Source of the DNA: Azospirillum griseum
GTDB lineage: Bacteria > Pseudomonadota > Alphaproteobacteria > Azospirillales > Azospirillaceae
Direction: 5' to 3'
NCBI RefSeq assembly: GCF_003966125.1
Contig: NZ_RXMA01000030.1
Coordinates: 1 to 53,403, forward strand
DNA length: 53,403 bases
Positions 1 through 8,196 of this stretch are shown here, in pieces. Numbering within the stretch: position 1 is the stretch's first letter; the number at the start of each line of letters is the position of its first letter. The notes beneath the pieces were generated by a model. The model made no database searches. It was not told where the DNA came from and saw only the letters and a program-made list of their open reading frames with translations. A program made the translations under genes and the position numbers.

Positions 1-2326
1 GGTAGGCGTTGGTGCGCAGGGTGGCGCGCACCAGCGTGACGAAGCGGCGCAGGATGCGGTCGTCGTCCAGATTGGTGACGGCGTCCAGCGCGGAATCGAT
101 CGCCTCCAGGATCGGGGCCTCGTCCGCGCCCGTGCCCTGGCGCAGCTTCGGGTCGAAGCGCGCGGCGAACAGCCGGGCGATCAGGCGGGCGATCTCCGGA
201 TGGCTGGCCAGCGTGGCCTCCACCGTGTCCTGCGCGTAGGCAAAGCGCGCCTGCTTCAGGAACTTCGCGTAGGCCCGCAGGACCACCACGTCCCGCGCCG
301 TCAAACCCGCCCGCAGGATCAGACGGTTGAACCCGTCATCCTCCATCCGGCCAGACCACACGGCGGCGAACGCGTCCTGGAAATGGCGCTTGGCGTCGGC
401 GGCGTCGGCGGGCCAGGGGGTGGCGCTGCGCACGGTGAAATCCTGCACCCACACCGAATGTTTTGCCCCGCGCGGGGTGACGGCGAACGGTTCTTCGGTG
501 ATGACCCGCAGATCCATGTGTTCGAGCATCGGCAGCGTGTCCGACAGCGCGATGGGCCGCCCGACATGGTGGATGGTGACGTGAAGCTCGTCCTCCCCCG
601 CCTCCAGCGGGCGGCCGAGGTTGATCGAGAAGCCCGACCCGGCCAGGGCCTGTTCGATCCGCCCGATGTCGAACACCGCCTGCGCGGCGCTGTGCGAATC
701 GCGGTAGCCGACCGGGAAGGCGTCGGCGTAGCGGGCGGCCAGCGCCAAGCCGCGTTCCTCCCCGTTCGCGTCGATCAGCGCGCTGCGCAGATGGTCGGCC
801 CACCCGCGCGAGGCCAGAACCAAGCGCTGCTCCAGCGCGGCCAGATCGACCGGCGGCAGGCCATCGGGACCGGCCTGGACGATCATGTGCAGCCGGGCCA
901 GACGGCTGTCCCCCAACTGGGTGTAGAAGGCCGAGCAACGGCCCCGATAGGCGTCCTCCAGAATGGTTTGGATCGTCCGGCGCAGATCGGTGTCGAAACG
1001 GTCGCGCGGCACGAAGACCAGGGCGGAGATGAAACGCTCGAACGGATCCTTGCGGACGAACAGGGCCAAACGCTGGCGTTCCTGCAAATGCAGGATGCCG
1101 ATGGCGATGTCGTGCAGTTCGGCGGGCTGGATCTGGAACAGCTCGTCGCGCGGGTAGGTTTCCAGAATGTTGAGCAGCGCCTTGCCGTCATGGCCCAGCG
1201 GGTCGAAGCCGGCGCGGGCGGCGACCTGGGCGACCTTGCGGCGCAGGATCGGGATGTCGCGCGGGCTGGCGTTGTAGGCGGTGGCGGTGAACAGGCCGAC
1301 GACCAGCCGTTCGCCGACGATCCGCCCGTCGGCGTCGAACCGCTTGATCAGCACGACGTCCAGCGCGACCGGCCGGTGAACGGTGGAGTCACGGTTGGCC
1401 TTCGTCACCAGCAGCGGGCGGGGTTGGCGCAGGAAATCGCGCACCTCCGCCGACAGGCTGGCGGAATGGCGCAGGCCGTCGAACACCGTCACGCCGTCGT
1501 CGCGCAGCACGCCCAGCCCGCTGCCCGCGATCAGCTCCAAATCCGGTTCGTCGCCGTCGGTCACGCGGTAGTCGCGCGCGCCCAGATAGGTGAAATTGTC
1601 CTCGTCCATCCAGGCGAGGAAGGCGGCGGCCTCTTCGGCCTCCCCCTCGGGCATGGCGCTGCGGGCGGCGGCGGTCAGGGTGGCGGATTCGGCGATCCGG
1701 CTGCCGATGGTCCGCCAATCCTCCACCGCCGCGCGGACGTCGGTCAAGACCGCCTCCAACCCGGCGCGGATGGCCTCCTGGGCGGCGGGATCGCCCACCG
1801 GGTTGACCTGCACATGCATCAGCGATTCCGGGCGGGCGCCCGGCGGCGCGTCGGTTCCCGGTTCGAACAGGCTGGTGATGTCGCCCGCCGCGTTGCGCAG
1901 GATCGGCAGCACCGGGTGAATCACCAGATGGACGGTCAGGCCCCGGCGGTTCAGCTCCGCCGTCACCGAATCGACCAGGAAGGGCATGTCGTCGTTGACG
2001 ATTTCCACGATGGTCCGCTGCGCGTGCCATCCGGCCTGCTCCACGCGCGGGGTGTAGACCCGCACCGTCGCGGTCCCGGCCGGGCGGCGGCGGGCGGCCT
2101 GCCACATGGCCAGCGCCGCGCCGTAGAGCTGCTCGTCGGGGGTGTTGGCCAGATCGGCGGGCGGGACGTTGGCGTAGAACTGGCGGACGAACCATTCCAC
2201 GGTCGCCGCCCCCTCGCGCTCGATCCGCTCGCGCACCAGCGCCGTCACCCGGCCCAGCGTGTCGTCGATCCGCCGTTGCAGCGGTCCCGGTTCCAGCGTG
2301 GTCGGTTCCAACATCGGTTCATTCAT
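1..2326 (-). CDS. NAD-specific glutamate dehydrogenase, large type (N-terminal ~775 residues; rest outside window)
   Basis: Catabolic NAD-dependent oxidative deamination of L-glutamate to 2-oxoglutarate and ammonia in the cytoplasm (the ~1600-residue family called GdhB in Pseudomonas, GdhZ in Caulobacter). Reading the minus strand from the ATG at 2326 gives MNEPMLEPTTLEPG, then TIVEIVNDDMPFLVDSV, a hallmark of the family's N-terminal region, and around residue 430 FISALVFVPRDRFDTDL, another hallmark. The frame stays open to the window edge, so about half the protein is visible; the catalytic dehydrogenase domain lies beyond it. No good ribosome-binding site precedes the ATG. A set of four tor-box-like decamers sits 94-156 bases upstream, and the gene upstream on the same strand encodes an amino-acid receptor, so amino-acid-responsive control is plausible. 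Confidence 0.93.
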   Translation of the reverse strand, partial: MNEPMLEPTTLEPGPLQRRIDDTLGRVTALVRERIEREGAATVEWFVRQFYANVPPADLANTPDEQLYGAALAMWQAARRRPAGTATVRVYTPRVEQAGWHAQRTIVEIVNDDMPFLVDSVTAELNRRGLTVHLVIHPVLPILRNAAGDITSLFEPGTDAPPGARPESLMHVQVNPVGDPAAQEAIRAGLEAVLTDVRAAVEDWRTIGSRIAESATLTAAARSAMPEGEAEEAAAFLAWMDEDNFTYLGARDYRVTDGDEPDLELIAGSGLGVLRDDGVTVFDGLRHSASLSAEVRDFLRQPRPLLVTKANRDSTVHRPVALDVVLIKRFDADGRIVGERLVVGLFTATAYNASPRDIPILRRKVAQVAARAGFDPLGHDGKALLNILETYPRDELFQIQPAELHDIAIGILHLQERQRLALFVRKDPFERFISALVFVPRDRFDTDLRRTIQTILEDAYRGRCSAFYTQLGDSRLARLHMIVQAGPDGLPPVDLAALEQRLVLASRGWADHLRSALIDANGEERGLALAARYADAFPVGYRDSHSAAQAVFDIGRIEQALAGSGFSINLGRPLEAGEDELHVTIHHVGRPIALSDTLPMLEHMDLRVITEEPFAVTPRGAKHSVWVQDFTVRSATPWPADAADAKRHFQDAFAAVWSGRMEDDGFNRLILRAGLTARDVVVLRAYAKFLKQARFAYAQDTVEATLASHPEIARLIARLFAARFDPKLRQGTGADEAPILEAIDSALDAVTNLDDDRILRRFVTLVRATLRTNAY

Positions 2327-2419
2327 GGCCACAGCGGTTCGATTCATCGTCGGATGTCCAGCCCATTGCCTGCGCGCGCCGCGCCCACCATGGACCGGCG
2401 GCGCGACTATCCGCCGCGC

Positions 2420-2482
2420 GGATGAACAGGGATGCGAGCAAATATGAACAGCCCGTGGGCAAGTGTGGACAGATGTGAACAG
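2420..2482 (-). promoter_or_regulatory. Four tor-box-like direct repeats upstream of glutamate dehydrogenase
   Basis: On the minus strand there are CTGTTCACAT (2482-2473), CTGTCCACAC (2472-2463), CTGTTCATAT (2451-2442) and CTGTTCATCC (2429-2420). Centres are 10, 21 and 22 bases apart, close to whole helical turns, so a protein could bind all on one face. E. coli TorR binds decamers of consensus CTGTTCATAT, which the third copy matches exactly. A TorS/TorR-like pair is encoded at 3728-8058. Binding by that regulator is inference. Confidence 0.6.
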
Positions 2483-2485
2483 GTC

Positions 2486-2514
2486 CCTATTGAAAGACCG
2501 GCCTATTGAAAGAC
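2486..2514. repeat. 13-base tandem duplication around the stop codon of the amino-acid receptor gene
   Basis: CCTATTGAAAGAC occurs at 2486-2498 and again at 2502-2514, a period of 16. On the minus strand the second copy encodes the last residues and TAG stop of the receptor gene; the first copy repeats them just after the stop. It looks like a small slippage duplication. Confidence 0.7.
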
Positions 2515-3585
2515 GGGGGCGAAGAGCAGGCCGCCCTGGGTCCAGGGGCGATTGGATCCGCGTTCCAACCCGAAGGGGGAACGGCTGCCGATGTTCCGTT
2601 CGAAGATTTCGCCGTAATTGCCGACCTGCACGATGGCCTGATAGGCCCAGTCGGGGCGCAGCCCGATCTTGCGCGCCTCGTTTGGCAAACCCGAGAGCAG
2701 TCGTTGCACCTCGCTGTTGCCGGTGATGCGAAGAAATCCGGCGTTCTCACCCGTCACGCCCGCGTCTTCGGCCAGAAACAGCGCAAACATGGTCCAGCGG
2801 ATCGCGCTCAACCAAAGGCGGTCACGATTCGACGCGACCGGAGCCACCGCTTCGCGGGCGGGGATTGGCGGCGTGGTCACGAGCAGCCCATCGCGGTTGC
2901 CCTCCAACCCGCGCAAGGCCGTGACCAGCAGGGAACGGTCGGTCGACAACGCGTTGCATTCCCGCCCGATGAAGGCTTGCAGCGCGTCGGGCCAGGTCGC
3001 CACCGGGCGCAGAGTCCAACCGGGCCGCTCCTTTCGCGCCAGATAGGCGTCCAGATTGGCGAAGGAGGTGGAACCCACGGGGGTGCAGATCGTTGCGTCC
3101 CCCACCTCCAGCGGAGAGCGCCCGTCCGGCCGTTTCCAAACGGCAATTCCCTGCTCGTCGTGAAACACCGGTGGACCAAAATCGACCGGGTTGCCCGCGT
3201 CGCGCGCCAGCGTCCAGGAGGTTTGCGCGAAGGACACATCGACATCACCCGCTGTGAGCGCGGCGAACTCCTGCGGCTTGGACAGGCGGCGAACCTCCAC
3301 CGCGTCCGCCCGGCCCAGGACAGCGGCGGCCAGCGCCCGGCACAGATCGACCATGAAGCCAATCGGTCGCCCGGCCTTGTCGTTGGCGGCGAAACCAGGG
3401 TTGTAGGACACGCCGCAGCGCAAGGCCCCACGCCGTTCGATCTCGCTGATGACGCTGCCGTCATCCTTGGCTTGCGCGGGAAAGGGGGGCTGTGGATCGG
3501 CAGCCAGGGCCGCTCCATTCGCCAACACGCCGATCCACACCAGCGCGGCGCATCCCCACTGTCTGATGACCTGTTTCACTGCCAC
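2503..3585 (-). CDS. Periplasmic general L-amino-acid-binding protein, AapJ-like, without adjacent permease
   Basis: 360 residues. Residues ~1-28 form a signal peptide ending ALAA before DPQPP. The mature part is an SBP_bac_3 domain: RGALRCGV, then GFMVDLCRALAAAVLG, then DVDVSFAQTSWTL. The C-terminal block with DWAYQAIVQVGNYGEIFER and GLLFAP is diagnostic of the AapJ/BztA branch, which feeds the AapQMP importer. No permease or ATPase genes of that type lie nearby. Instead a TorS-like kinase is divergent (143 bases from start to start) and glutamate dehydrogenase follows on the same strand. It may therefore present a ligand to the kinase, much as TorT does to TorS (inference), or serve a distant importer. 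The upstream start is supported by the clear signal peptide. Confidence 0.88.
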   Translation of the reverse strand: MAVKQVIRQWGCAALVWIGVLANGAALAADPQPPFPAQAKDDGSVISEIERRGALRCGVSYNPGFAANDKAGRPIGFMVDLCRALAAAVLGRADAVEVRRLSKPQEFAALTAGDVDVSFAQTSWTLARDAGNPVDFGPPVFHDEQGIAVWKRPDGRSPLEVGDATICTPVGSTSFANLDAYLARKERPGWTLRPVATWPDALQAFIGRECNALSTDRSLLVTALRGLEGNRDGLLVTTPPIPAREAVAPVASNRDRLWLSAIRWTMFALFLAEDAGVTGENAGFLRITGNSEVQRLLSGLPNEARKIGLRPDWAYQAIVQVGNYGEIFERNIGSRSPFGLERGSNRPWTQGGLLFAPVFQ

Positions 3586-3727
3586 ACCGCAAAGCCCATG
3601 ACGTCGTCCACAAGACCGCTATGATGGCGGTCATGATACGGCGGTGCGGGCGCGGAGCAAGACCACAAGGGCGCTGTTCGACAAACAACGGCCACCGACG
3701 CACCACTCAGCAGGACCAATCGACGGC

Positions 3728-6700
3728 ATGGGACACGGCTCTGGCATGGCAAACGAGGCGGTTGGACGTCCGGCGGGCGTTGGTCGGGTGCGCATCGGCG
3801 TCGGGGCGCGGCTGTTTGGTGCCCTCGCCTTCAACGGTCTTGTCGCCCTCCTGATTGGATTGGGGGCCTATGTCGCCTTTGATGGCCTGCACATCGGCAT
3901 CACCCGGGTGACGTCGGAGCGTTTTCCCGCCGTTGTCGCCGCTGCACGGCTGGAACGTCAGCACCAGCGGATCATGCGAAGCCTGGAGCAGCTTGCGCTG
4001 TCCAGCGACAATTCGGGGCGCGAAACGATCAATCAAGGGCTGGCCGACCAGTTGGTGGGGTATGATCGGCTGCTGTCGGAGCTTGATGTCGGGGACAACC
4101 GCCCCGCCCAGCGCATCGCCAGTCTGAAGCAGCAGCGCGACGAGATTTTGCGCCTGCGCGAGGCCATCGACCGAGGGGTGAGCGCCCGCATCACCGCCCG
4201 GCGTGGTTTGATCGACCGTGACCGCGACGTGCGGCAGTTGGCCGACGGGTTGGCCGACCCGGCCCTGCGCACCCTGCCGGATGCCGCGACCCAACGCTGG
4301 CTGGCGATGGCCGAACGGCTGCTGTTTCTCACCGCGTCGGTGCATCAGGCGGAAAGCAGTTTTGGCCTGACCCGGCTGAAGGATGGAGCCTCCGCCCAGA
4401 TCACCGCCTTGTCCGATCTGTCCGCCTTGCCGGATGCGGTCCGGGATCGGGCGGAGCGGTTGATCGGCGGAATGCGTGGGGTGGTGGAGGGGGAGCGCTC
4501 CGTCTTCCGCCAACGACAGGCGGAGTTGCAGGCGTCGGAATCACTGACGGGGCTGATCGACCGGGCCAATCAGGTTTCGCTGGTCAACACCGGCCTGACC
4601 ACCGGCATTTTCGTGGAACAAACCCGCGCGGCGGAGGACAGCCGCCAGCAGATCATCGAAATTTCCACCACCTACACCCGCCTGTTCTTCGCTTCGGTCG
4701 GGGTGGTTCTGGTGGGGATGGTGCTGTCCTTTCTCTATGTCCGGCGCAAGGTGCTGGCCCGGTTGTGGGCGGTCAGCGAGGCGATCCGTGACCGCACGGC
4801 GGGCGGCAGCGGGGAGATTCCCGCCAGCGGGGCCGACGAGATCGGGGAGTTGGCGCATGCCCTGCGCTTTTACATCCACGAAACCGGTGTGAAGAGCGAG
4901 GCGTTGCGACGGAACGAACAGTGGTTGCGCACGGTGTTGGAAGCGGCCCCGGTCCCGCTGGTGATCTCAGGGCGTGACGACGGGCAAATCCGCTTCGTCA
5001 ACCGCCGCGCCGCCGACCTGTTCGGCGCGCGCGAGGCCAAGGCGCTGTTGGGACGCCCCGCCGCCAGCGTCTGGTCGGCCCCGGCGGTGCGCGACGCCTT
5101 CGTGCAACAGGTTCTGGACACGGGCGTGGCCCAGGATGTGGAAGCGGAGCTGGTGACGGAATCCGGTTGGACCATCTGGGGCCTGCTGTCCGGCATCGCG
5201 TTCGAGTTCCAGGGCGAAGAGGTGCTGCTGAGTTCGGTGGTGGACATCACCCGCCGCCGCGAGGCGGAAGAGATGCTGCGGCGGACCCAGGCCTTTCTCG
5301 ACGCCGTGATCGACAATGTGCCGAGCGTGCTCTACGTGCTGGACGGCGACAGCGGTCGGGTGGTGCTGTGGAACCGCGCGGCGGAGGAGGCGTTCGGGAC
5401 CAGCCGGTCCACCATCCAGAACCGCCCGTTGGTGGAGGCGCTGGGCGAGGAGACGGGCCGCGCGCTGGCGGGCGGCGAACCCGGTGCCCTGCGCTCCCTG
5501 GGGGTGGAGGAGCTGGTGTTGACGCGCGACGGCGACACGGCGGTGTTCGCCCTGCAACGCCACCCGTTCGAATGGTCGGGCGATGGGCGCTGCCACATCA
5601 TCTGCATCGCCAACGACATCACCGCGTCGCGCCGCGCCCGCGAGGAGCTGCGGCAGGCCAAGGAGCGGGCGGAGCGCGCCGACGCCGCCAAGACCGAGTT
5701 CCTCGCCACCGTCAGCCACGAGATGCGCACGCCGCTGAACGGCATCCTTGGGCTGTGCCGCCTGCTGCTGACCGGGCGTTTGGATCCGGGGGAACGGCGC
5801 TACGCGGTGTCGATCATGCGCTGCGGCCATGGGCTGCTTGATCAGGTGAACGACATCCTGGATCTGCGCAAGATCGAGGATGGCAAGCTCGACCTCGACC
5901 CCGCCCCCTGCGCCATCCTGCCGGTGCTGGAGGAGGTGGTGGCGACGGTCGAGAGCCTGGCCAACGAGAAGGGCATCGCGCTCGACCTCGACATCGCGCC
6001 GGAGGTGCCGGAACTGGTGGTTCTGGACCGCCAGCGGCTGCGGCAAATCCTGGTCAATCTGGTCGGCAACGCCATCAAATTCACCGAACGCGGCGGGGTC
6101 GATCTGCGCGTGGCCATCGGCTGCGATGGGGCCGGGGGGGAAACGCTGGTGATGAGCGTGCGCGACACCGGCATCGGCATTCCGGCCGACCGGCGGTCTG
6201 CGATTTTTGAAAAGCTGGAGCAGGCCGATCCCACCATTTCCCGCCGCTTCGGCGGCAGCGGTCTGGGGCTGGCCATCGTCCGCCATCTGCTCGACGCCAT
6301 GCAGGGGACTGTGACCGTGGACAGCGTCGTCGGGCTGGGCAGCCTGTTCACCGTCGCCGTCCCGCTGGTTCGGGTGGACAACCCGGCCCTGCCGACCGCG
6401 CCGGGGCGGCTGTTGCCGGTGCATATGGTCCGTTCGCTCGCCCTGCTGCTGGTGGAGGACGACGCCATCAACCGCGAGGTGGCGATGGGCCTGCTGTCGG
6501 ACGCCGGGCACCGCATCACCATCGCCGAAACCGGGGAAAAGGGGCTGGAGCTGGCGGCGCGGCGGCGGTTCGACGCCGTGCTGCTCGACATTCGCCTGCC
6601 CGACATCGACGGGCCGGAGGTGGCCCGCCGCATCCGTGCGCTGCCGGACGAGGCGCACGCCTTGGTCCCCATCGTCGCGGTGACGGCCAACGTCTTCGCC

Positions 6701-7228
6701 GCCGACCGCGCGCGCTATCTGGCCGCCGGGATCGACGCAGTGATCGAAAAGCCGATCTTCCCGGAACGGCTGATGCATCTGTTGTCCAACACGGTCGGGC
6801 GACGGATGGAAAACGCCGCCGATCCCGCTGATCCCACCGACGCCGCACCGGAGGTGGAGGCGCGGCCCGCCACCGGTCCCGCCGCCGATCCGCTGGTGAA
6901 TCCGGAGATCCTGCACCGATACGTGCAGTCTCTCGGTCCGGCGCGCTTCGCCACCATCCGGGGGCTGTTGCTGGAGGCGGCGGCGGACGGTTTGCCCCGC
7001 CTGTCCGATCCCGACACCGATGACGCCGACCTGGAGGACATCGCCCACCGTCTGGCCGGTGCGGCGAGCCATTTCGGTCTGACCGGCTTCGTCGGTGTGA
7101 TGCGTGCCATCGAAGACGGGGTGCGTGAAGGTCGCCGCCCGGAGGCGCAAGCCCTGGCCGCCACCGCCCAGTCCATCTTCACTCAGGCCGTGGCCGCAAT
7201 GGACGCCCGCTGCGCGGCGACGGTGTAG
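3728..7228 (+). CDS. TorS-like hybrid histidine kinase (sensor-HAMP-PAS-PAS-HisKA-HATPase-REC-Hpt)
   Basis: 1166 residues from the ATG at 3728, which has AGGA 12 bases upstream; ATG 3746 is an alternative, and the frame is open back to 3644. Membrane helix at ~25-50, a long helical periplasmic sensor region (~50-315) of the TorS/PgtB kind, second helix ~317-340, HAMP, two PAS domains (~400-640). The HisKA motif FLATVSHEMRTPLNG has the phospho-accepting His at 664. The N box (LVNLVGNAIKFTE), DTGIGI and GGSGLGLAIV are intact. The receiver has Asp954 (VLLDIRLPD), and a C-terminal Hpt has His1107 (IAHRLAG). All four phosphorelay residues are present. The likely final target is the OmpR-type regulator 89 bases downstream. 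Its probable partner is the divergent amino-acid receptor. Confidence 0.9.
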   Translation: MGHGSGMANEAVGRPAGVGRVRIGVGARLFGALAFNGLVALLIGLGAYVAFDGLHIGITRVTSERFPAVVAAARLERQHQRIMRSLEQLALSSDNSGRETINQGLADQLVGYDRLLSELDVGDNRPAQRIASLKQQRDEILRLREAIDRGVSARITARRGLIDRDRDVRQLADGLADPALRTLPDAATQRWLAMAERLLFLTASVHQAESSFGLTRLKDGASAQITALSDLSALPDAVRDRAERLIGGMRGVVEGERSVFRQRQAELQASESLTGLIDRANQVSLVNTGLTTGIFVEQTRAAEDSRQQIIEISTTYTRLFFASVGVVLVGMVLSFLYVRRKVLARLWAVSEAIRDRTAGGSGEIPASGADEIGELAHALRFYIHETGVKSEALRRNEQWLRTVLEAAPVPLVISGRDDGQIRFVNRRAADLFGAREAKALLGRPAASVWSAPAVRDAFVQQVLDTGVAQDVEAELVTESGWTIWGLLSGIAFEFQGEEVLLSSVVDITRRREAEEMLRRTQAFLDAVIDNVPSVLYVLDGDSGRVVLWNRAAEEAFGTSRSTIQNRPLVEALGEETGRALAGGEPGALRSLGVEELVLTRDGDTAVFALQRHPFEWSGDGRCHIICIANDITASRRAREELRQAKERAERADAAKTEFLATVSHEMRTPLNGILGLCRLLLTGRLDPGERRYAVSIMRCGHGLLDQVNDILDLRKIEDGKLDLDPAPCAILPVLEEVVATVESLANEKGIALDLDIAPEVPELVVLDRQRLRQILVNLVGNAIKFTERGGVDLRVAIGCDGAGGETLVMSVRDTGIGIPADRRSAIFEKLEQADPTISRRFGGSGLGLAIVRHLLDAMQGTVTVDSVVGLGSLFTVAVPLVRVDNPALPTAPGRLLPVHMVRSLALLLVEDDAINREVAMGLLSDAGHRITIAETGEKGLELAARRRFDAVLLDIRLPDIDGPEVARRIRALPDEAHALVPIVAVTANVFAADRARYLAAGIDAVIEKPIFPERLMHLLSNTVGRRMENAADPADPTDAAPEVEARPATGPAADPLVNPEILHRYVQSLGPARFATIRGLLLEAAADGLPRLSDPDTDDADLEDIAHRLAGAASHFGLTGFVGVMRAIEDGVREGRRPEAQALAATAQSIFTQAVAAMDARCAATV

Positions 7229-7317
7229 AAGGGACGCGATGCGCGACAGCCCGGCTTGACGGCGTGACCGGATGGCGGGCAAATGGCGCGTCTCCTCTGT
7301 TCAGGGCGTGCGCATCC

Positions 7318-8058
7318 ATGCTTTCCCGTGACGACCGTCGCCTGAAGATCGCTGTCGTTGATGACGACCCGGCGGTGCGGCAGACCGTGGCGGATCTGCT
7401 GACGGAGGAGGGCTACGAGCCGGTCTGTTGCGCGGACGCAGCGTCCTTGCTGTCGACGCTGGAGGCCATGCGGCTTGATCTGATCGTGCTGGATCTGAAG
7501 CTGCCGGACCGCGATGGCATCGCCCTGTCGGCGCAGATTTCCGCGACCAGCGGCACGCCGATCATCATGCTGACCGGGCGGGCCGGGGACATCGACCGGG
7601 TGATGGGGTTGGAGGTCGGGGCTGACGACTACATCGTCAAGCCGTTTCACAATCGGGAGTTTGTGGCGCGGGTCAAGGCGGTGTTGCGCCGGACGATGCG
7701 GGAGATGACGGCCCCCGCCGCCGCCAGCCCCAAGCGGGGTTATCGCTTTGCCGGCTTCACGCTCGACACCGACGGGCGCAAGCTGACCGATCCGATGGGG
7801 CGGCCGGTGACGCTGACGGTGGCGGAGTTCGATTTGTTGCTGGCGCTGGTCCGCGCCCATGGCCGGGTGTTGAGCCGCAACCAGATTCTCGACCTGACCC
7901 ATCACGACCGCGACGACGTGTTCGACCGCACCATCGATGTGCTGATCCTGCGCCTGCGTCGCAAGATCGAGAGCAACCCGCAACAACCCTGGCTGATCCG
8001 CACCGAACGCGGGCTTGGCTATATTTTTGATTGCGCGGTTGAGGCCTTTGGCGGGTGA
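7318..8058 (+). CDS. OmpR/TorR-type response regulator
   Basis: 246 residues. Receiver domain starts IAVVDDDPAVRQTV; the phospho-acceptor is Asp59 in LIVLDLKLPDRDG, with the conserved Lys in DDYIVKPF. The C-terminal winged helix has LLLALVRAHGRVLSR and IDVLILRLRRKIE, ending RTERGLGYIF. I chose the ATG at 7318 because the receiver fold starts ten residues later; the frame is open to 7264 but that stretch is not conserved-looking. It follows the tripartite kinase in the same direction, so it is the natural end of that phosphorelay. Candidate targets are the tor-like decamers at 2420-2482. A single CTGTTCAGGG lies just before its own start (7297-7306). Confidence 0.9.
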   Translation: MLSRDDRRLKIAVVDDDPAVRQTVADLLTEEGYEPVCCADAASLLSTLEAMRLDLIVLDLKLPDRDGIALSAQISATSGTPIIMLTGRAGDIDRVMGLEVGADDYIVKPFHNREFVARVKAVLRRTMREMTAPAAASPKRGYRFAGFTLDTDGRKLTDPMGRPVTLTVAEFDLLLALVRAHGRVLSRNQILDLTHHDRDDVFDRTIDVLILRLRRKIESNPQQPWLIRTERGLGYIFDCAVEAFGG

Positions 8059-8196
8059 GGCGGTTCAACCCAAGTTAACACTGTTACAAACAATCCGCCT
8101 CCCCATGACATGCCCGGTTTATGTGGCGCTGCTATCCCTGTCGTCACCGCCCGGCCAGACCGGCGCGAAGAAACGCAAGCATCAGGAGGAACGTCG

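Noticed and set aside
200..2425. Long open frame of 741 codons on the plus strand
   Set aside because: It is the antisense shadow of glutamate dehydrogenase; its composition is Arg/Gln/Gly-rich without any domain, while the minus strand gives clear family motifs.
2259..2480. Plus-strand promoter reading of the GAACAG repeats
   Set aside because: There is no plus-strand gene for them to serve; the repeats make sense for the minus-strand dehydrogenase.
4967..7282. 771-codon open frame on the minus strand
   Set aside because: Antisense to the TorS-like kinase, with no recognisable motif; typical of high-G+C DNA.
8063..8090. GTTCAAC, GTTAACA, GTTACAA direct repeats upstream of the importer operon, like an OmpR/PhoB site
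   Set aside because: Intervals of 11 and 9 bases and poor mutual match; too weak to call an operator.
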